This document shows positions 7,481 to 16,108 of a DNA stretch of 23,813 bases, piece after piece. Every line of letters begins with the position of its first letter. The first letter of the stretch is position 1. Made by a program: the position numbers and the translations under genes. The DNA comes from an uncultured Eubacteriales bacterium (lineage in GTDB: Bacteria; Bacillota; Clostridia; Oscillospirales; Oscillospiraceae): contig URCK01000020.1 in assembly GCA_900546295.1 (NCBI GenBank), positions 1 through 23,813 on the forward strand. The letters run 5' to 3'. Under the pieces are notes generated by a model that had not been told where the DNA came from, searched no databases, and saw nothing but the letters and a program-made list of their open reading frames with translations.

Positions 7481-7524
7481 AACCCCTCCGCCTTCTTCCC
7501 ATGGAGCAAGGCGGAGGGGTTTTT
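7481..7524 (+). terminator. Intrinsic terminator of the trpXYZ operon
   Basis: The arms 7481-7494 and 7508-7521 form a perfect 14-bp stem with a 13-base loop, followed by a TTTTT run (7520-7524). Confidence 0.92.
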
Positions 7525-7547
7525 CACAAACAGGCGATTTTGTCTGC

Positions 7548-7576
7548 TTGAGGCGCGCTTCGATCCGTGCTATACT
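7548..7576 (+). promoter_or_regulatory. Sigma-A promoter of the thioesterase gene
   Basis: TTGAGG (7548-7553) and TATACT (7571-7576) are 17 bases apart, with a TG at 7568-7569 giving an extended -10. The start codon is about 43 bases further on. Confidence 0.75.
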
Positions 7577-7619
7577 GCTGTTACAATGTTACGAAATCTG
7601 CATCAAAGGAGAAGCGCAC

Positions 7620-8360
7620 ATGGAAAGCATTTTTGAGCGGGAGATCATCGTGACGCCAGACTACTGCGACGCGTCCGGCGCACTTTCGCCGCTGGCGGCA
7701 TTCACGATCTTTCAGGGCATTGCCGCGCAGCACGCGGAGGTGCTGGGCGTCGGCAGCGCAGCGATGGCGAAAAAGGGCGAATTCTGGCTCACCGTCCACA
7801 CGCGCGTCGACCTTTTTGCACGCGCAGAGATGATGGACTCTCTGACGGTGCGCACCTGGGCGGAAGCGTGCAGCGAGCGCGACATGCGCACCTACCGCAG
7901 CTACACGCTCTCGCGCGGCGAGACGCTCATCGCCCGCGGCAAGACCGAGTGGGCAGTCCTGGGGCCGGATAAGCGGATCATTCGCTTTTCTGACTACGGC
8001 TTTCCCGAGGATTATCCCTTCCGGGCGGAAAGCGCCATCCCTGAGACCTTGCAGCGCTTCCATGAAAAATTCACCGAGGATGACCTCTTCTCGCGCTACA
8101 CCGTGCGCCCGACGGATATTGACCTCGGCCGCCACATGAACAACATTGCCTATGTGCGGCTGCTGCTCGACTGCTTTACGGCGCAGGAGCTTGCCAGCGG
8201 AAAGATCCGCTCGGTAGAGCTGCACTTTTCGACCTCCTGCTTTGAAGGCGAAGAGCTGACGGTCTATCGAAAGCTGCACGACGACGGCACCTGCCGCATC
8301 GGCATCGTGAAAGCGGACGGCAAGACGGCCTCGCAGGCCTGCGTGACGCTTGAAAATTGA
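7620..8360 (+). CDS. Acyl-ACP thioesterase
   Basis: A 246-residue double-hotdog thioesterase of the bacterial FatA/FatB-like family (PF01643). It hydrolyses acyl-ACP to release free fatty acid in the cytoplasm. The second hotdog domain has DIDLGRHMNNIAY, with D166, D168, H172, N174 and N175 matching the catalytic D.N.H.NN region; the first Asn of that pattern is Asp here. The N-terminal hotdog carries LAAFTIFQGIAAQHAEVLG and GEFWLTVHTRVDLF. The ATG at 7620 follows AAAGGAG; an upstream in-frame ATG at 7548 lies inside the promoter and is rejected. It has its own promoter and terminator, so it is monocistronic, with no other fatty-acid gene nearby. It may tune membrane lipid composition (inference). 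Confidence 0.87.
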   Translation: MESIFEREIIVTPDYCDASGALSPLAAFTIFQGIAAQHAEVLGVGSAAMAKKGEFWLTVHTRVDLFARAEMMDSLTVRTWAEACSERDMRTYRSYTLSRGETLIARGKTEWAVLGPDKRIIRFSDYGFPEDYPFRAESAIPETLQRFHEKFTEDDLFSRYTVRPTDIDLGRHMNNIAYVRLLLDCFTAQELASGKIRSVELHFSTSCFEGEELTVYRKLHDDGTCRIGIVKADGKTASQACVTLEN

Positions 8361-8371
8361 ATCTTGCAGAA

Positions 8372-8405
8372 AAAGCGGCGGCTCCCAGATAGGAGCCGCC
8401 GCTTT
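8372..8405. terminator. Bidirectional terminator between thioesterase and guaB
   Basis: The arms 8372-8385 and 8392-8405 are perfectly complementary over 14 bp around CAGATA. A run of A precedes it and T-rich sequence follows, so it ends both convergent transcripts, including the ten-gene purine operon. Confidence 0.9.
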
Positions 8406-8423
8406 GCTGCTTTTTGAGGTCGT

Positions 8424-9932
8424 TTAGTTGTTGCTGCCGCTGGTGGCGCGGAGGGTGACGTCGTGATAGCCGCCCTCGACGATGCTGGTAGCGGAGACAA
8501 GCGTGAGCTTCGCGTTCTTCTGCAGGTCGGGGATCGTGGTCACACCGCAGTTGCACATGGTGGACTTGACCTTATAAAGGCTTCTTGCGACGTTGTCCTG
8601 CAAAGAGCCTGCGTAGGTGACGTAGGAATCGACGCCCTCTTCGAAGGCAAGACCCGTCTTGCCGCCGAGGTCGTAGCGCTGCCAGTTGCGCGCGCGGTTC
8701 GAGCCCTCGCCCCAGTACTCCTTGACGTACACGCCATTGACGAGCAGCTTGTTCGTCGGCGATTCGTCGAAGCGGGCGAAGTAGCGCCCGAGCATCAGGA
8801 AGTCCGCGCCCATGGCGAGCGCGAGCGTCATGTGATAGTCGTGGACGATACCGCCGTCGGAGCAGATGGGGACATACACGCCCGTCTCGCGGAAGTATTC
8901 GTCGCGCGCGGCGGAGACCTCGATGAGCGCGGTCGCCTGGCCGCGGCCAATGCCCTTGGTCTCGCGCGTGATGCAGATCGAGCCGCCGCCGATACCGACC
9001 TTGACAAAGTCCGCGCCGCACTCGGCGAGGAAGCGGAAGCCGTCGCGGTCGACGACGTTGCCCGCGCCGATCTTCACGGTGTTGCCGTAGTTCTCGCGCA
9101 CGAAGTCGATGACCTTCTTCTGCCAGACGGAGTAACCCTCGGAAGAGTCGATGCACAGCACGTCTGCGCCGGCCTCCACGAGCGCGGGGATGCGCTCGCG
9201 GTAGTCGCGGGAGTTGATGCCCGCGCCGACGAGGTAACGCTTCTTATCGTCCTGCAGGGCGAGGGGATGCTCCTTGTGCTCGGCATAGTCCTTGCGGAAG
9301 ACGAAGTAGAGCAGGTGGTCGTTTTCATCCACGATGGGCAGCGCGTTGAGCTTGTGCTCCCAGATAATGTCGTTGGCCTCCTTGAGCGTGGTGGAGGCGG
9401 GGGCGGTGATGAGCTTTTCGCGCGGCGTCATAAATTCGCCCACCTTCACGTCCGTGCTCATGCGGCTGACGCGGTAGTCGCGGCTCGTCACGATGCCGAG
9501 GAGCCTGCCGTTGGGCGTTGCATCCTCGGTGATGGCGACGGTGGAGAAACCGTTCGCCTCCTTGAGCGCAAGCACATCGGCAAGCGTGTGCTCAGGCGTC
9601 AGGTTGGAGGCGGAGGGCACAAAGCCCGCCTTGCTGCTCTTCACGCGGCGCACCATCTCGGCCTCGCTCTCGATGGACTGAGAGCCGAAGATGAAGGAAA
9701 GGCCGCCCTCCTTGGCAAGGGCGATGGCCAGCGTGTCGTTCGAAACGGACTGCATGATCGCCGAGACCATCGGGATATTCAGGCTGATGGGGCATTCCTC
9801 CTGCCCCTTGCGGTAGCGCACGAGGGGCGTTTTGAGGGAAACGTTGTCAGGAACACAGTCCTCCGCGGTATAGCCGGGAACGAGAAGATATTCGCTGAAC
9901 GTGTGAGAAGGTTCGGGATAATAGTAAGCCAT
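8424..9932 (-). CDS. guaB: IMP dehydrogenase
   Basis: A 502-residue enzyme oxidising IMP to XMP with NAD, the first committed step to GMP. The TIM barrel is interrupted by a CBS pair (about residues 110-225, with TVAITEDATPNGRLLGIVTS and MTPREKLITAPASTTLKEA). The catalytic loop is GIGGGSICITRETKGIGRGQ with C320. The usual bacterial form is GIGPGSICTTR, so this belongs to a divergent branch. The mobile flap GEGSNRARNWQRY ends in the Arg-Tyr pair R419-Y420. The start ATG at 9932 has GAGAGGAG upstream. It is the last gene of the purine operon, 23 bases after purL, so guanine-branch capacity is set by the same ZTP riboswitch. Confidence 0.93.
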   Translation of the reverse strand: MAYYYPEPSHTFSEYLLVPGYTAEDCVPDNVSLKTPLVRYRKGQEECPISLNIPMVSAIMQSVSNDTLAIALAKEGGLSFIFGSQSIESEAEMVRRVKSSKAGFVPSASNLTPEHTLADVLALKEANGFSTVAITEDATPNGRLLGIVTSRDYRVSRMSTDVKVGEFMTPREKLITAPASTTLKEANDIIWEHKLNALPIVDENDHLLYFVFRKDYAEHKEHPLALQDDKKRYLVGAGINSRDYRERIPALVEAGADVLCIDSSEGYSVWQKKVIDFVRENYGNTVKIGAGNVVDRDGFRFLAECGADFVKVGIGGGSICITRETKGIGRGQATALIEVSAARDEYFRETGVYVPICSDGGIVHDYHMTLALAMGADFLMLGRYFARFDESPTNKLLVNGVYVKEYWGEGSNRARNWQRYDLGGKTGLAFEEGVDSYVTYAGSLQDNVARSLYKVKSTMCNCGVTTIPDLQKNAKLTLVSATSIVEGGYHDVTLRATSGSNN

Positions 9933-9955
9933 AGATCTGCTCCTCTCTTCTTATT

Positions 9956-12900
9956 TTACTTGAAGTAACGCACCGCCGAGGTGAACAGCTCCATCTCGTA
10001 GCGTCCGGGGACGTTGCGGTAAAGCTGCGTGCCGATGCGCTCAGTATGCCCCATTTTGCCCAGCACGCGGCCATCGGGCGAAGTGATGCCCTCGATGGCG
10101 CAGATCGAACCGTTGGGGTTGAATGCTGCATCCATTGTAGCACACCCGTCAAGGTCTACATACTGCGTGGCGATCTGGCCGTTGGCGGCAAGGGTCCTGA
10201 CAAGTTCCTCCGAGGCGAGGAAGCGGCCCTCGCCGTGGGAAATGGGCACGGTGTAGATGTCGCCGACCTTCGTGCCCGCAAGCCACGGGGACTTGTTGGA
10301 GCACACGCGCGTGCGCACGAGGCGGGACTGGTGGCGGCCGATGACGTTGTAGGTGAGCGTCGGGCAGTCCGCGTCGGTGTCCATGATCTTGCCGTAGGGC
10401 ACAAGGCCGAGCTTGATGAGCGCCTGGAAGCCGTTGCAGATGCCGAGCATCAAGCCGTCGCGCTGCTCGAGGAGCGCGGTGATCTGCTCCTTGACGGCGG
10501 CGTTGCGGAAGAAGGCCGTGATGAGCTTGGCGCTGCCGTCCGGCTCGTCACCGCCGGAGAAGCCGCCGGGAACGACGATGATCTGGCTCTCGCCCACAGC
10601 ATTGGCAAAGCGCTCCACGCTATCGGCAACGTCGCCGCTCGTGAGGTTGCGGATGATGAAGGGCTCGGCGTCCGCGCCCGCTTCCATCAGCGCGCGCTTG
10701 GTGTCATACTCGCAGTTCGTGCCGGGGAAGACGGGGATGAGCGCCTTGGGGCGCGCCAGCTTGATCGCGGGAGAAACGCGCGTTTCCGCCTCGCAGGAGA
10801 ACGGCTCCACCGTGCCGGTCTTCTCGGTCTTGGTGGGGTAAACCTCTTCGAGCACGGCGTCGTTCAGCGCGGCGAGTTCTTCGATAGAGGCGCTGTCCGC
10901 GCCGAGGACGATGGCCTTTTCCGCCGTGGTCGCGCCGATGCGCGCAGCGCCGGACACGTCCTCATTCAGCTCGGCGATGATCGCACCGGGCATGGGAGCG
11001 AACCAGTCGCGCGTGGTCTTTTCAGCGGCAAAGCCGATCTCGTTGCCGAGCGACATCTTGAAGACGGCCTCGGCAAGGCCGTTTTCGACCGCCCACGCGC
11101 TCTCGACCTTGCCCGCGCGGGCAAGCGCGGTGAAGCGCTCCCACGCAGACTTCTGCTCCTCGGCCGTTTCGCCGGAGAAGAGATAGACGCCGTGGCCGGC
11201 TTTCTTGAAGTCGGTCGTCACGATCTCGCTTGCAAGCGCCGGTGCAACGGCGAAGGAGATGAGCGTGGGCGGCACGTCATGGTCAAGGAAGGTGCCGGAC
11301 ATGGAGTCCTTGCCGCCGATGGCGGCGGCGCCCAGCTCGAGCTGGGCATCGAGCGCACCGAGCAGCGCGGAGAAGGGCTTGCCCCAGCGCGCGGGCTCGC
11401 TGCGGAGCTTTTCAAAGAATTCCTGAAGGGAAAGATAGGCCTTGTGATAGTCCGCACCGGCGGCAACGATCTTCGCGACCGAGGTGTAGACCGCGCCGTG
11501 CGCGCCCGTGTAGGGGTCGGCGCTCATCGCGTCGGGGTCGCAGCCCCATGCCATGACGCTGCCCTGCTCGGTCGTATTGCCCGGCAGCACCGGCAGCAGC
11601 GCCGCCATTGCCTGCGAGGGGCTGCGCTGCGTCTTGCCGCCAAAGGGCATGAGCAGCGTGAACGCGCCGACGGTGGAGTCGAAACGCTCGGTCAGGCCGC
11701 GGCGGGACGCGCTCTTGAGGCTGCCCGCCATCTCGCGCAGCGTCGCGGGCGCGGAGACTGCCGCGTCCTTTTTCGCCTCGACCGCAACGCTTGCGTGCTT
11801 CGTCGCGCCGTTCGTATCGAGGAAGGCGCGCGAGAGGTCGGCAATCGTCTCGCCGCGCCAGCGCATGACCATGCGGGGGCTTTCGGTTACGACTGCGACG
11901 CGGTAGGCTTCGAGATTCTCGTTCTGCGCGGCGGCGATGAATTTCTCTTCATCCTCCGGCGCGACGACGACCGCCATGCGCTCCTGCGATTCGGAGATCG
12001 CAAGCTCGGTGCCGTCCAGACCCTCGTACTTCTTGCGCACGGCGTCGAGATTGATCTCAAGGCCGTCGGCAAGCTCGCCGATGGCGACGGACACGCCGCC
12101 TGCGCCAAAGTCGTTGCAGCGCTTGATGAGGCGCGTCACCTCGCCGTCGCGGAAGAGACGCTGGATCTTGCGCTCCTCGGGCGCGTTGCCCTTCTGCACC
12201 TCGCTCGCCATCGTGGTGAGGGACTTTAGGTCATGGCTCTTCGACGAGCCGGTCGCGCCGCCGATGCCGTCGCGGCCGGTGCGGCCGCCGAGCAGGATAA
12301 CGACGTCGCCCGGGGCGGGACGCTCGCGCACGACGTTATTGGCAGGCGCCGCGGCGACGACCGCGCCGCACTCAAGTCTCTTAGCGATGTAGCCCTCGTG
12401 GTAAAGCTCGGCGACATGGCCTGTGGCAAGGCCGATCTGGTTGCCGTAGGAGGAGTAGCCCGCCGCGGCGGTCTGCGCGAGCTTTCGCTGGGGGAGCTTG
12501 CCGGGAATGGTCTCGGCAAGGGTCTTTCTCGGGTCGCCGCCGCCCGTCACGCGCATCGCCTGATGGACGTAAGCGCGGCCGGAAAGCGGGTCGCGGATGC
12601 AGCCGCCGATGCAGGTAGCCGCGCCGCCGAAGGGCTCGATCTCGGTAGGATGGTTGTGCGTCTCGTTCTTGAACATCAGCAGCCAGTCCTGCTCCTCGCC
12701 GTTCACCTTGGCGGACACATGGATGGAGCAGGCGTTGATCTCCTCGCTCTCGTCGAGCTCGGGCAGCAAGCTGCGCTTTTTGAGGGTCTTGGTGCCGATG
12801 GTCGCAATGTCCATGAGCGTCTGGGGGCGCTTGGCGGCCTTCTCTGCGCCGTAGACCTCCTCGCGCGCGGCGAGGTAGCGCTCATACGCGCCCTTGACGG

Positions 12901-13624
12901 CGGGATCGTCGATCGTGATCTCATCAAGATGCGTGGAGAAGGTCGTGTGGCGGCAGTGGTCGGACCAGTAGGTATCGACCACGCGCACCTCGGTCACGCT
13001 GGGGTCGCGGTGCTCTTCGTCGCGAAAGTACTCCTGCAGGGTCTTGAGGTCGTCTAAGTCCATGGCAAGGCCCATGGAGGAAAGAAGCGAGGTGAGCGCG
13101 GCTTCATCCATCGCGGTAAAGCCCTCGACCGATGCGACGCTCTTGGGCTCGGAAAGGTTCTCAGCGAGCGTTTCAGGCTTTGCAAGCGTGGCCTCGCGGC
13201 TCTCGACGGGGTTGATGACATAGCGCTTAACGGCCCCAACGTCGGCATCGGAAAGCGTGCCGTAGAGCGCATAGACCTTCGCCGTGCGGATGCGCGGACG
13301 CTCGCCCTGGCTCAAAAGCTGGATGCACTGAGCCGCGCTGTCGGCGCGCTGGTCAAACTGGCCGGGCAGCGGCTCGACGGCGAAGGCGGCGGCAGCGCCG
13401 GAAACGTCGGCCTCCTCGCTCGTCAGGTCAAGCTGCGGCTCGGAAAAGACGGTGGTGCAGGCATAGTCAAAAAGGTCTTTGTCCATGCCCTCGGCGTCGT
13501 AGCGGTTCCAGATGCGCACGCTTGTCAGGCCCGTGAGGTTCAGAAAAGAGCGGCAGTCGGACAGCAGGCTCGCGCATTCGGGCGCAAGGCCGGGCTTTTT
13601 CTCCACGCAGACTCTATATACCAT
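9956..13624 (-). CDS. purL: Phosphoribosylformylglycinamidine synthase, single chain with glutaminase domain
   Basis: A 1222-residue enzyme converting FGAR to FGAM with ATP and glutamine. The synthetase core carries DTYWSDHCRHTTF (about residue 220), NETHNHPTEIEPFGGAATC and a second half with GGKDSMSG. The C-terminal class I glutaminase starts near KALIPVFPGTNCEYDTKRA and has an intact triad: C1063 in GICNGFQ, H1130 and E1132 in SHGEGRF. It corresponds to the clostridial long PurL clade (TIGR01857-type), so no separate PurS or PurQ is needed. Its ATG overlaps the purD stop by one base (TAATG), with GAAGGAGAG inside the purD end. The contrast with the PurF of this operon, whose glutaminase is degenerate, is notable. 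Confidence 0.95.
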   Translation of the reverse strand: MVYRVCVEKKPGLAPECASLLSDCRSFLNLTGLTSVRIWNRYDAEGMDKDLFDYACTTVFSEPQLDLTSEEADVSGAAAAFAVEPLPGQFDQRADSAAQCIQLLSQGERPRIRTAKVYALYGTLSDADVGAVKRYVINPVESREATLAKPETLAENLSEPKSVASVEGFTAMDEAALTSLLSSMGLAMDLDDLKTLQEYFRDEEHRDPSVTEVRVVDTYWSDHCRHTTFSTHLDEITIDDPAVKGAYERYLAAREEVYGAEKAAKRPQTLMDIATIGTKTLKKRSLLPELDESEEINACSIHVSAKVNGEEQDWLLMFKNETHNHPTEIEPFGGAATCIGGCIRDPLSGRAYVHQAMRVTGGGDPRKTLAETIPGKLPQRKLAQTAAAGYSSYGNQIGLATGHVAELYHEGYIAKRLECGAVVAAAPANNVVRERPAPGDVVILLGGRTGRDGIGGATGSSKSHDLKSLTTMASEVQKGNAPEERKIQRLFRDGEVTRLIKRCNDFGAGGVSVAIGELADGLEINLDAVRKKYEGLDGTELAISESQERMAVVVAPEDEEKFIAAAQNENLEAYRVAVVTESPRMVMRWRGETIADLSRAFLDTNGATKHASVAVEAKKDAAVSAPATLREMAGSLKSASRRGLTERFDSTVGAFTLLMPFGGKTQRSPSQAMAALLPVLPGNTTEQGSVMAWGCDPDAMSADPYTGAHGAVYTSVAKIVAAGADYHKAYLSLQEFFEKLRSEPARWGKPFSALLGALDAQLELGAAAIGGKDSMSGTFLDHDVPPTLISFAVAPALASEIVTTDFKKAGHGVYLFSGETAEEQKSAWERFTALARAGKVESAWAVENGLAEAVFKMSLGNEIGFAAEKTTRDWFAPMPGAIIAELNEDVSGAARIGATTAEKAIVLGADSASIEELAALNDAVLEEVYPTKTEKTGTVEPFSCEAETRVSPAIKLARPKALIPVFPGTNCEYDTKRALMEAGADAEPFIIRNLTSGDVADSVERFANAVGESQIIVVPGGFSGGDEPDGSAKLITAFFRNAAVKEQITALLEQRDGLMLGICNGFQALIKLGLVPYGKIMDTDADCPTLTYNVIGRHQSRLVRTRVCSNKSPWLAGTKVGDIYTVPISHGEGRFLASEELVRTLAANGQIATQYVDLDGCATMDAAFNPNGSICAIEGITSPDGRVLGKMGHTERIGTQLYRNVPGRYEMELFTSAVRYFK

Positions 13625-14901
13625 TATTCTCTCTCCTTCTGCGCGGCAAGGGCCTTGCGGCCGATGTCGCTGCGGCAGTATTTGTTGGCAAATTCCACTT
13701 CGCCGGCAAGGCGGTAAGCCTCCTGCACGGCGCGCTCAAGCGTGGGCGCAACAGCGGTGACGCCGAGCACGCGCCCGCCGGCGGTGAGAAGCGCATCGCC
13801 ATCTTTCTTCGCGCCCGCAACATAGGTGTGCGCGGCGGCCTCTTCACTCATCGTGATGGCAAAGCCGCTCTCGTACTTTTTGGGGTAGCCCTCGGAGGCG
13901 AGGACGACACAGCAGGCGGAATCGCTTGAAAACTCGACGGCGGCATCCTTGAGCGTGCCGTTCGTCGTGGCCTGCATGACGCTCAGCAGGTCAGAGGAAA
14001 GCAGCGGCAGCACGACCTGCGTTTCGGGGTCGCCGAAGCGGCAGTTGTACTCCACGACCTTTGGGCCGTTCTTTGTGAGCATGAGGCCGAAATAGAGGCA
14101 GCCCTTGAAGGGACGGCCCTCGGCCTTCATCGCGCGGATGGTAGGCAGGAAGATCGTCTCCATGCACGTCTCCGCGATCTCCTTCGTATAGTAGGGGTTC
14201 GGCGCGATCGTGCCCATGCCGCCGGTGTTGGGACCCTTGTCGCCGTCGAGCGCGCACTTGTGATCCATCGAGGACACCATGGGGACGACCGTTTCGCCGT
14301 CGGTAAAGCTCAGAACAGAGACCTCGGGGCCTTCCATGAATTCCTCAATGACGACGCGCGCGCCGCTCTGGCCGAAGGCCTTGTCCTCGATCATGGAGCG
14401 GACGGCGGCTTTCGCCTCCTCGACCGTCTGCGCGACGACGACGCCCTTGCCGAGCGCCAGGCCGTCTGCCTTGACGACGATGGGCGCGCCCTGCGCCTCA
14501 ATATAGGCGCAGGCGGCCTCCACCTCGGTGAAGAGCTCGTACTTCGCCGTGGGGATGCCGTACTTTTTCATAAGATCCTTGGAAAAGGCCTTGCTCGCCT
14601 CAATGACGGCAGCCTTCTTGTCAGGGCCGAAGCAGGGGATGCCCGCCTCGCTCAGCGCGTCGACCGCGCCGAGGGCGAGGGGATCGTCCGGCGCAACGAT
14701 GGCGTAGTCGATCCCGTGCGCCCTGGCAAACTCGACCTGCGCGGAGATGTCCTTCGCGCCGATCTCGCTGACGCAGACCGCGTCGGCGGCGATGCCGCCG
14801 TTGCCGGGCAGGCAGTAGATGACCTCGACCGCGGGATTTTCCTTTAATTTCCTGATGATGGCGTGTTCGCGGCCTCCGCCGCCGATGACCATGAGCTTCA
14901 T
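13624..14901 (-). CDS. purD: Phosphoribosylamine-glycine ligase (GAR synthetase)
   Basis: A 425-residue ATP-grasp ligase joining phosphoribosylamine and glycine. The N-terminal GGGGREHA (7-14) is the phosphate-binding loop. The ATP-grasp core shows PIVVKADGLALGKGVVVA, the GPNTGGMG loop and the metal-binding EYNCRFGDPETQ. Length is typical. The ATG at 14901 is preceded by AAGGAGG, 18 bases after the transformylase gene. Its stop overlaps the purL start. The substrate, phosphoribosylamine, is very unstable and is supplied by the PurF encoded upstream in the same operon. Confidence 0.95.
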   Translation of the reverse strand: MKLMVIGGGGREHAIIRKLKENPAVEVIYCLPGNGGIAADAVCVSEIGAKDISAQVEFARAHGIDYAIVAPDDPLALGAVDALSEAGIPCFGPDKKAAVIEASKAFSKDLMKKYGIPTAKYELFTEVEAACAYIEAQGAPIVVKADGLALGKGVVVAQTVEEAKAAVRSMIEDKAFGQSGARVVIEEFMEGPEVSVLSFTDGETVVPMVSSMDHKCALDGDKGPNTGGMGTIAPNPYYTKEIAETCMETIFLPTIRAMKAEGRPFKGCLYFGLMLTKNGPKVVEYNCRFGDPETQVVLPLLSSDLLSVMQATTNGTLKDAAVEFSSDSACCVVLASEGYPKKYESGFAITMSEEAAAHTYVAGAKKDGDALLTAGGRVLGVTAVAPTLERAVQEAYRLAGEVEFANKYCRSDIGRKALAAQKERE

Positions 14902-14919
14902 GGAGAAATTCCTCCTTGC

Positions 14920-16098
14920 TTAATGATGGAACAGGCGCATACCGGTAAACGCCATGGTGATACCGTATTTGTTCGCCGTCTCGATGACGTTGTCATCGCG
15001 GATCGAGCCGCCCGGCTCGACGATGTAGGAAACGCCGCTCTTTCTCGCGCGCTCAACATTGTCGCCGAAGGGGAAGAAGGCGTCGGAGCCGACGGTCACG
15101 CCGCTCTGGCGCGCGATCCATTCCTTGCGCTCCTGCGCGCTCAGCGCCTCGGGGCGCTCCTTGAAAACGCGCTGCCACGCGCCGTCGGCGAGCACATCCT
15201 CGCACTCGTCGGAGATGTAGACGTCGATGGCGTTGTCGCGGTCGGGGCGGCGGATGCCGTCCACAAACGGCAGGGCAAGCACCTTCGGGTGGCGGCGAAG
15301 ATACCAGTTGTCCGCCTTGCTGCCGGCAAGACGCGTGCAGTGGATGCGGCTCTGCTGGCCCGCGCCCACGCCGATGGTCTGGCCGTCCTTGGCGTAGCAG
15401 ACGGAGTTCGACTGCGTGTATTTGAGCGTAATGAGCGAAACGATCATGTCGCGCTTCGCGTCATCGGGAAGAGACTTATTCTCGGTGACAATGTTCTCCA
15501 AAAGGGATGCGTCGATCCTGAAGTTGTTGCGTCCCTGCTCGAAGGTCACGCCGAAGACGTCCTTCTGCTCCTGCGGGGCGGGAACGTAGGCGGGGTCGAT
15601 CTGCACGATGTTGTACTTGCCGCCCTTTTTTGTCTTCAGGATGGCGAGCGCCTCCTCACTGAACGAGGGGGCGATGATGCCGTCGGAGACTTCGCCCTTG
15701 AGATACTCGGCGGTGGCGGCGTCGCACTCGTCGGAGAGCGCGGCCCAGTCGCCGTAGGAGCAGAGGCGGTCCGCGCCGCGGGCGCGGATATAAGCGCAGG
15801 CGACGGGCGAAAGGGCCGCGTCAGGCTCGACAAAATAGATCTTTTTGTCCACCTCGTCGAGCGGCAGACCGAGCGCCGCGCCCGCGGGGGAAACGTGCTT
15901 GAAGCTCGCCGCGGCGGGCAGGCCCGTGGCCTCCTTCAGCTCGCGCACGAGCTGGAAGGAGTTGAAGGCGTCAAGCAGGTTGATGTAGCCGGGCTTACCG
16001 TTCAGAACGGTGAAAGGCAGGTCGCCGCCGTCTTTCATAAAAACGCGCGCGGGCTTCTGGTTGGGGTTGCAGCCGTACTTGAGTTCAAGCTCGTTCAT
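14920..16098 (-). CDS. purH: Stand-alone AICAR transformylase (PurH domain without IMP cyclohydrolase)
   Basis: A 392-residue 10-formyl-THF:AICAR formyltransferase that makes FAICAR. It contains only the AICARFT half of a normal, roughly 515-residue bifunctional PurH. It begins ELKYGCNPNQKPA and lacks the MGS-like cyclohydrolase domain. The catalytic Lys-His pair is in ASFKHVSPAG (about 65-74). Later conserved blocks are SDGIIAPSF, KYTQSNSVCYAKDGQ, GAGQQSRIHC and SDAFFPFGDN. The missing activity is supplied by the PurO gene immediately upstream (10-base gap). The ATG at 16098 follows GAGGAGAATG. It uses the same cofactor as PurN, whose shortage raises the AICAR nucleotide sensed by the leader riboswitch. 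Confidence 0.92.
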   Translation of the reverse strand: MNELELKYGCNPNQKPARVFMKDGGDLPFTVLNGKPGYINLLDAFNSFQLVRELKEATGLPAAASFKHVSPAGAALGLPLDEVDKKIYFVEPDAALSPVACAYIRARGADRLCSYGDWAALSDECDAATAEYLKGEVSDGIIAPSFSEEALAILKTKKGGKYNIVQIDPAYVPAPQEQKDVFGVTFEQGRNNFRIDASLLENIVTENKSLPDDAKRDMIVSLITLKYTQSNSVCYAKDGQTIGVGAGQQSRIHCTRLAGSKADNWYLRRHPKVLALPFVDGIRRPDRDNAIDVYISDECEDVLADGAWQRVFKERPEALSAQERKEWIARQSGVTVGSDAFFPFGDNVERARKSGVSYIVEPGGSIRDDNVIETANKYGITMAFTGMRLFHH

Positions 16099-16108
16099 AT
16101 CATTCTCC

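Noticed and set aside
8463..9968. Plus-strand frame of 501 codons opposite guaB
   Set aside because: Antisense shadow, rich in Val/Ala/Asp/Arg; guaB on the minus strand is unambiguous.
10046..12229. Long plus-strand reading frame (727 codons) opposite purL
   Set aside because: It is a GC-rich shadow of purL with low-complexity Arg/Ala/Gly/Asp/Val content, no family motifs and no ribosome site. The opposite strand encodes a full, recognisable PurL.
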